In this document: positions 18,943 through 24,562 of the stretch, piece by piece
How the letters are laid out: each line of letters opens with the position of its first letter
Numbering within the stretch: position 1 is the first letter of the stretch
Source: Podochytrium sp. JEL0797
Lineage: Eukaryota; Chytridiomycota; Chytridiomycetes; Chytridiales; Chytriomycetaceae
DNA: 24,562 nucleotides
Reading direction: 5' to 3'
NCBI GenBank assembly: GCA_027596195.1
Contig: JADGJG010000308.1
Span: 1 to 24,562, forward strand
The notes under the pieces: model-generated
Databases searched by the model: none
Seen by the model: only the letters and a program-made list of their open reading frames with translations
Told to the model about the DNA's origin: nothing
Position numbers and translations under genes: made by a program

Positions 18943-21230
18943 ATGCAAAAACATTCTCCCGCTCCCGCTGCTCCTGCCTCCGCACGCACCAACAACCAAC
19001 AACAACAGCTGTCTGCTTCTTCCTCGTCCCAGTCCTCGATCGCCGCCGCCAACCTCATTGTCACAAACGCAGCCACCCCACTCACAGCCGCGTTGGTCAA
19101 AGAATATCTCGCTTCACGAGGGCTCAATAAGACTTTGGACGCGTTCAAACTCGAGTTTTTGCAGTTTCAGGTGTGTAGTGGGTGTGTGTGTAAGTGAGGG
19201 GTGTGCGTATGTGTTGGATCCAAGTTGATCGGGAGTGCAGGAATGAAGAAGAACCTTGGAAAACGCCACAACCCCCCTATCTTCCTTTCATTTGATCTAG
19301 AGGATTCGCTTTTAAAAATAAGTGTTCAACTTCGTTTTCATTCGCGATGCTTGGGCCCCACACTCCCCTACACAAAACGCCCTCCAACCCTATTTCACCA
19401 CTCTTCCAAACCTCCTCACCCAACCCTTCACCCCAGAAAACCCCATCCATCTCCAGCCGCCAACAGCTCGCCGACCAACTCGGAATCACCAAACTCATCA
19501 AACAAAACAAAGCCCAAGGTACCCCCTCCCTTCCCCTCCCCTCCCCATAAAATGCTAAAAGAATAAAAAAAAGACCACCCATTAAAAACCCACCTCGAAA
19601 TCATCACCAAATACCTCCTCTCGCGGTCCCAAAAACAACAACCCCTCCTCCTTCCGAGTGGACCTCCCTCCGCTACAACGACTCCGCCTTCTTCGCGACC
19701 AGGTACGACCGCAACAATGGATGCAACCGTGAATCAGGCACCCACGCTGCGGCCGGGGACGGGGAAACAAGGGTTAGACGCGCCGTCTGAGATTGTGTTC
19801 AAGACCCCGTTGGGTGGGTTTGTGGCGGGGAATCCGCGGGCTGTGGCGTCTGCGGGGGTCGGGAAGGGGGGGCGTGGGGTTTCTGCGAAGCTGGGGAAAG
19901 ATGGTGGGAAGAAGGGGAGTGCTGGTGGGAAGAGGGGAGAGGAGGGGGTTGTTGGGGAAGGGGAGGAAGTCTGGGAGGGTGGGTTTCGGAAGAGTGACAA
20001 GCATCGACCGGTTGTGTTGGAGAATGGGGAGGATGGTGGGGCATCAGCGCGTGGTGGTGGTAGTGCGACACGTGCAGGCAAGGTGAACAATGATGTGGAA
20101 ATTATGGAGGATTTTGACGACGATGAGTATAGTCTCACGAGCGATGTTGGGGGTTCGTTGGTGGTTGGGAAGGTTGGAGGAGGTGGTGGTGGTGGGATGG
20201 ATGCGGTAGGGGGTGGGGTGTTGATTTCGACGCGGGATGCGTGGTTGTTGAGGCGGTTGGTGTTTCCTGGGACGTTGACGGGTGGGGATGAGAGTCGTGC
20301 GCGGATGGGGTTTACGGAGGAGTGGAAGGGGAAAGGGTTTTGTTTTGGGACGAATGCGGAGGTGGCGTATGGGCTTGTGCAGATCAAGGTGGGGTTTTTT
20401 GGTTGTTTCGAGGCGGCGCAATTTAACTTTTTTTATTAGGGGGGTCCATGTGGTCTCTTGGCCTCCGTGCAAGCCTATGTTCTCAAACACTTGTTGTTTG
20501 TGGAGAAGGCGCACAACATCAGGTTTCCGTTTGTTCGATTTCCTCACACTGCCTTGATAATCTCCTAACCCACCTTTTGCACTCCAATAGAAACGGAAAA
20601 CTTCGACCGGGACTCACCCAATGCCAAACCGCCCTCGTGGACGCCTTGACCGAGATTCTGTGGCAAGCAGGAGGAACGAGACACCGCCGTGCCGTCGTAG
20701 CAATGTAAAATAACCCCCCCATACACATGTTCACCAATCCATTTCAGGGTTTCCTAATACTTGGAGGGTTGGTTAGATACAATCCCAACCTCCGCGCCAC
20801 TTCCTCCACCACCGCTCACGCACACCGCGAAAAGTACGTTCCCGACGGCATCACCGAAAACATGCAACTGTTTGAATTCTTTGATGTGAATCTGTTGAAG
20901 GCGTTTGTGGCGAGTCGACTTGCCACGGTAAAAATTACACGCGGAAAAGCTGTTTTTGCTCACTAACACACATACACACCCACCCACACACGTGTTTTAG
21001 TTCGCAGTCAACGATCCGAACCGACACGGACTCATTCAGTTGCTGTATTCTGTGATTCTCAGCCGTGGGACTGAAACGATCCGGGACGAGGATTTCGATG
21101 AGGTGGAGTGTTCCATGATTGGGAGACATGGGTATTGCACGCAGGTATGAAAATCATTCTACTCCAATTCACGCACGCGCGCTTTGTGCAATAGATCAAC
21201 AAACCATTTACTGACGCACGCACACACACA

Positions 21231-21317
<87 letters not shown>

Positions 21318-21916
21318 CAGGAAATGGTGAACCTGATTCTAATGGGTCAAGCCGTATCGAACGTGCACGATGGAGACTTCCAGCTCGGCGAAGGGGCTGA
21401 TGTCAAAGTTCTCAAAGGGATCAAAAAGCAATGCCAGTTTGGGTATTTGAGCTTGTTTGAGCATTACGGGTCGTTGAAGGTAAGGGGTGGTGATGCGTGT
21501 GGTTTTTTAATCAACATTGTAACACCTCGAGCGATTACTAATAGGTTGGAGATTACTACAAAACACCCGTGCTTCCGATCTTTGTGGTGTGTTCCGAATC
21601 GCACTTCACGTGCCTCTTTTCGCTCGACAAGGAGATTCTGTTCAAAACGGGCCATGCGACGCGGTTGCAGGATAAGCTCGAGCTGTTTTACTATGACGGG
21701 CTGGCGAACCAGGATAATGAGATTTCACTCGATATTGTGTTGGGGGCTGGTGGGAAGGGGCGCAAGATTGGGAGTGCGGGGAGTAGTGGAGTCAGTAGCG
21801 GGGAAAATGGGGTGGAGGAGAATGGGGGGTTGGAGCCTCCGTTGGAGTTGGTGTTGAAGACGCGGTGGAGGGAGGTGAGTCGGGTTGTGTGGAGGGGGTC
21901 GGATCCGTTGCTTTAG
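18943..21916 (+). CDS. MINDY4: MINDY-4-type ubiquitin hydrolase with N-terminal LisH-like motif
   Basis: Nine exons, 18943-19170, 19323-19518, 19574-20388, 20440-20522, 20591-20704, 20777-20927, 21001-21144, 21321-21479 and 21545-21916, encode 753 residues, about the length of animal MINDY4 (FAM188B). A LisH-like helix pair ([19 protein letters not shown], about 50-68) and [13 protein letters not shown]...[14 protein letters not shown] match the N-terminal part of that family. A long Gly/Lys-rich, variable middle part contains EDFDDDEYS. The catalytic domain has Gln in YGLVQIK, Cys417 in GGPCG and His650 in [17 protein letters not shown] [35 protein letters not shown] and a C-terminus WRGSDPLL are also conserved. 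MINDY enzymes cleave Lys48-linked ubiquitin chains; the same activity here is inferred. The exon 1/2 junction is the least certain. Confidence 0.92.
21219..21316 (+). repeat. (CA)n microsatellite in MINDY4 intron 7
   Basis: Nearly 100 bases of CA dinucleotides, with two CAAACA interruptions, end four bases before the acceptor CAACAG of MINDY4 exon 8. The repeat replaces the usual pyrimidine tract. It is likely to vary in length. Confidence 0.95.
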
Positions 21917-21963
21917 ATTGATGAAGGGAAAGTGAAGTGAACAACAAAAACCTGTGTGCAAAA

Positions 21964-24562
21964 ATGACCACGGAATCACCTATTGTGGCAGGGTTGGCTA
22001 CTACTACCCCACCCATGGCATCACCACTCTCACGCCAGTCAGTAAACAACGCACTTGCACTTGTCTCTGCGTTTCCGTTTCCGCGGTTTCCACGCGAGGG
22101 CAGCGACGCGCACGGCGGCGGCTTGTGCGTGGTGCCCTTCGCGCCCTCTGCCGCCGCGTTCCGTCCAAAGCCGGTGGCGCCGTTGGCGCTGTCTTCTTCA
22201 GACGCGGCTGACGACAGCGACGCACCAGGCGATAAGGGCAAGGCGCCGCTGTCGCACAATCCGTGGCTGATGCAAAACAAGGCCGTGTCGCAACAAGGCC
22301 GCGCGTATCCACAGGTGCGTGTGTGTGTAGTGTGTGTTAGCGATACTAGTGCTGTAGTGTGTGTGTGTCCTATTGGCCGTGTTGCTTCGCACTGCCAAGG
22401 CGCACTCACTCCACACACAACGTGTAAGAGTACTGATCACACCCAACCAGGCCCTCGCACAGAACCTCGAAGCCGCAGACATTGGCGATCCCGACGCCAT
22501 GTTCAACATTGGCAGGGCCTTTGTCGATGCCCAGGGCGGCCTCGACAGACACATTGGCTGGGCCGTCGTCTGGCTCACTAAAGCCGCCGCATGCGACCAG
22601 CCACAGGCGATGGTCCTGATGGGCAAGATCTACAGCGAGGGACTAGTCCGCAAGTGGGAGGTACTACTTGCACTTGTACTTGCACCTAGAATGAGAATCT
22701 TGACTCAACCCGATCTCAACTCGTTACCGTACTTCAATTGCATTGCGAATTCGAACGACCCTGTATCCTGTCGTGACTCCACGCTCCACTCAAAACCACT
22801 GAATCCAAAATCTCTCCTCCCCCTTTCGAAACACCCCCCTCCTCCTCGTCACCCATCCAATCAAAATACCAATCCAAACCCCCCCACTCCTTATTCTGCG
22901 AAATACAGAACAAACGGAAAATCACGCGAATCGGTCAAACCGAAGCCGAATCCATCCTCCACGACAACGCTATTGCCGCTGACTGGTTTATGCGGGCCTC
23001 GCAGGCGGGTGATTTCGAAGGAATGGTCAAACTCGGGAAATGCTATGTATGGGTTGGGGGTGTGATGCGCAGGATGCAGTTTTGATTTCTAATTGCCCCC
23101 CCCCCCCCCTCTCCCTCATTTTTGTAGGAAACGGGAGTTGGCCTCAAAATGGACCCGCGAAAAGCATTCGAATGGTATTACCTCGCAGCGACCCGTGGAT
23201 TCTCGAAAGCCCAAAACCTGTAAATTCAACCCCCTCCCCCTTTTCTTATTTAGTCGATCTTTAATTTGCGATCAAACACACGCAAAAAAGACTCGGATGG
23301 TGCTACTGGAAAGGTTTTGGGATCGAAAAGGACACGATGGAAGCGTGTCGATGGTATCGCAAAGCGGCGGAGGCGGGACTTGTGGAAGGACAAGCGAATC
23401 TCGGACTCGCTTATGTATGTGTTTTTTCGTGATTTGTGGTTTTGAGCGATCGCGCGTCACATCCTTTTTCATCTAACAAGCTCCCTCCTCCAAGTGTTAT
23501 GGATGGAGCAACGGATACAAAGACCGCACCGAAGCCGCACATTGGTTCTGGGCCGCCGCTGTTACAGGAAACGACGCCGCATCCGCATACGAGTTGGGAC
23601 TGTTGTTGGAAAAGGGGAGTGGCGTGCAACGCGATGCGGGGCGGGCGTTTGGGTGGTTTTTGTGTGCGGCTGAGGGAGGCGTTGTGAAGGGTATGGAGAG
23701 GGTGGCGAGGGCGCTTGTGGAAGGGAATGGGTGTCGGATGGTGAGTTTGTGTGTGTGTTTTTTTCGGGGGTTCGCGGGGTTGACTCTGTTTTTTGTTTAG
23801 GATAAGGGCGAAGGTGTGAATTGGTATCAGAGGGCAATTGAGAAGGGAAGTGTTACTTCGATGGTGAATTTGGGGGTATTGTACACGCGAGGGGAAGGGG
23901 TTGCAATGGTGAGGAATTTTGGGTTTTATCCAGTGTTTTATTTACCTGATGTGCGTGCGCGTGTCTGTACAGGATCGACAACTCGCTTGTTCGTTGTTCA
24001 CTCAAGCAGCAGAAAAGGGCGATATTAAGGGGAAATTCCACCTAGCAATGTGTTATGTTTGTGCCAGTTATTTACAATGATTCTGCCCAGCGCTCACAAA
24101 AAGCCCCTCTCTCAAAATAGGAAAACGGATGGGGCGTCCCCCGCAACACCACCACCGCCGCCAAAATGTACATCTCCCTCCTCCCCACCACCACCTCCCC
24201 CGACACTCCACACCCACCCCCCGAATGCTACTACCACCTCGCCCAATGCTACGAATACGGACTCGGGATCCCGCAAGACTACGCCAAAGCCTACATCTAC
24301 TACGAAAAATCATACCGTGACCATGTCCCCTCCTGTGTCGGCCTCGCGCGGTTCTTTGCCACGGGACTGGGCGGCGTTGTTGCGAGGGATGGGAAGAAGG
24401 CGTTTGAGTTGTATGAGTATGCGATGGGGAAGGGGGATGTGGTTGCGACGTATCATGTTGGGGTTTATTATGCGGCGTGGGGGGCTGCGGCGGCGGCGGT
24501 GGCGGCGAAGGAGACGCATCATCAGACTGGGGGTGTAAATGGGGGGGAGTCTGGTACGGGGG
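21964..24562 (+). CDS. Sel1-repeat protein, incomplete at the window edge
   Basis: Exons 21964-22314, 22451-22660, 22909-23046, 23128-23219, 23291-23414, 23495-23740, 23801-23908, 23973-24056 and 24121 to the edge give 598 residues with no stop yet. The first 117 residues are Ala/Pro/Ser-rich and lack a signal peptide, so this is not an obvious ER-lumenal SEL1L/Hrd3. Sel1 repeats (tetratricopeptide-like helix pairs of about 36 residues) run from exon 2 to the end. Examples are MVKLGKCYETGVGLKMDPRK, EACRWYRKAAEAGLVEGQAN, NWYQRAIEKGSVTSMVNLG and LAQCYEYGLGIPQDYAKAY. Such proteins are scaffolds, often in ubiquitin ligase complexes or chitin synthase control; which applies here cannot be told. 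Start choice: ATG at 21964 is the first in frame, 47 bp after the MINDY4 stop. An Ala-rich stretch (AAAAAVAAK) lies near the edge. Confidence 0.88.

Noticed and set aside
21219..21316. Telomere-like or CRISPR-like array
   Set aside because: It is a plain CA dinucleotide repeat within an intron, with no spacers and no telomeric unit.

Overview
The window looks like nuclear DNA of a fungus, probably an early-diverging (chytrid-like) lineage. The genes are compact and split by many short GT-AG introns, mostly about 55-85 nt. Spacers are short, there is an F-box protein with a fungal-type fold plus Cys pairs, and a MINDY-4 type deubiquitinase is present. The lineage call is inference; no rRNA or other marker gene is present. 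I saw no rRNA, tRNA, CRISPR array or intact transposon.

Layout. Positions 1-1147 hold no gene I can support, only homopolymer C/A runs and an anonymous open frame. Positions 1148-4167 (minus) encode a 10-exon ABCF3/GCN20-type ATPase. Only 66 bp upstream of its start, on the same strand, ends a 4-exon glycine C-acetyltransferase (KBL/GCAT, 4234-5745). This gene is divergently paired with a 3-exon short-chain L-threonine 3-dehydrogenase (TDH, 6111-7296, plus). Together TDH and KBL form the two-step route from threonine to glycine plus acetyl-CoA, and both carry N-termini that look mitochondrial. Behind TDH lies a partial tandem copy of its own last exon (7354-7543). Next comes ornithine aminotransferase (7604-9329, minus, 4 exons). 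The left part of the window is therefore rich in amino-acid catabolism next to a component of the amino-acid starvation response.

The middle holds a small ankyrin-like protein (9792-10928, plus, 4 exons) and then a tandem pair of F-box genes. Copy 1 (11144-13234) is clearly a pseudogene. Copy 2 (13647-15203, with a stranded tail to 15467) still has an open spliced frame, but shows two compensating frameshifts and a lost C-terminal part.

The right part holds a 916-residue protein with four composite CCCH-plus-zinc-knuckle modules (15830-18713, minus). It is divergently paired across 229 bp with a 753-residue LisH/MINDY-4 deubiquitinase (18943-21916, plus, 9 exons). Only 47 bp after that stop begins a Sel1-repeat protein (21964 to the window edge, plus, 9 exons visible, incomplete), whose introns recur at the same positions within successive repeats.

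Exon boundaries were placed by eye, using GT-AG sites, frame closure (every complete spliced gene sums to a multiple of three) and recognisable family motifs. No alignment or transcript data were available.
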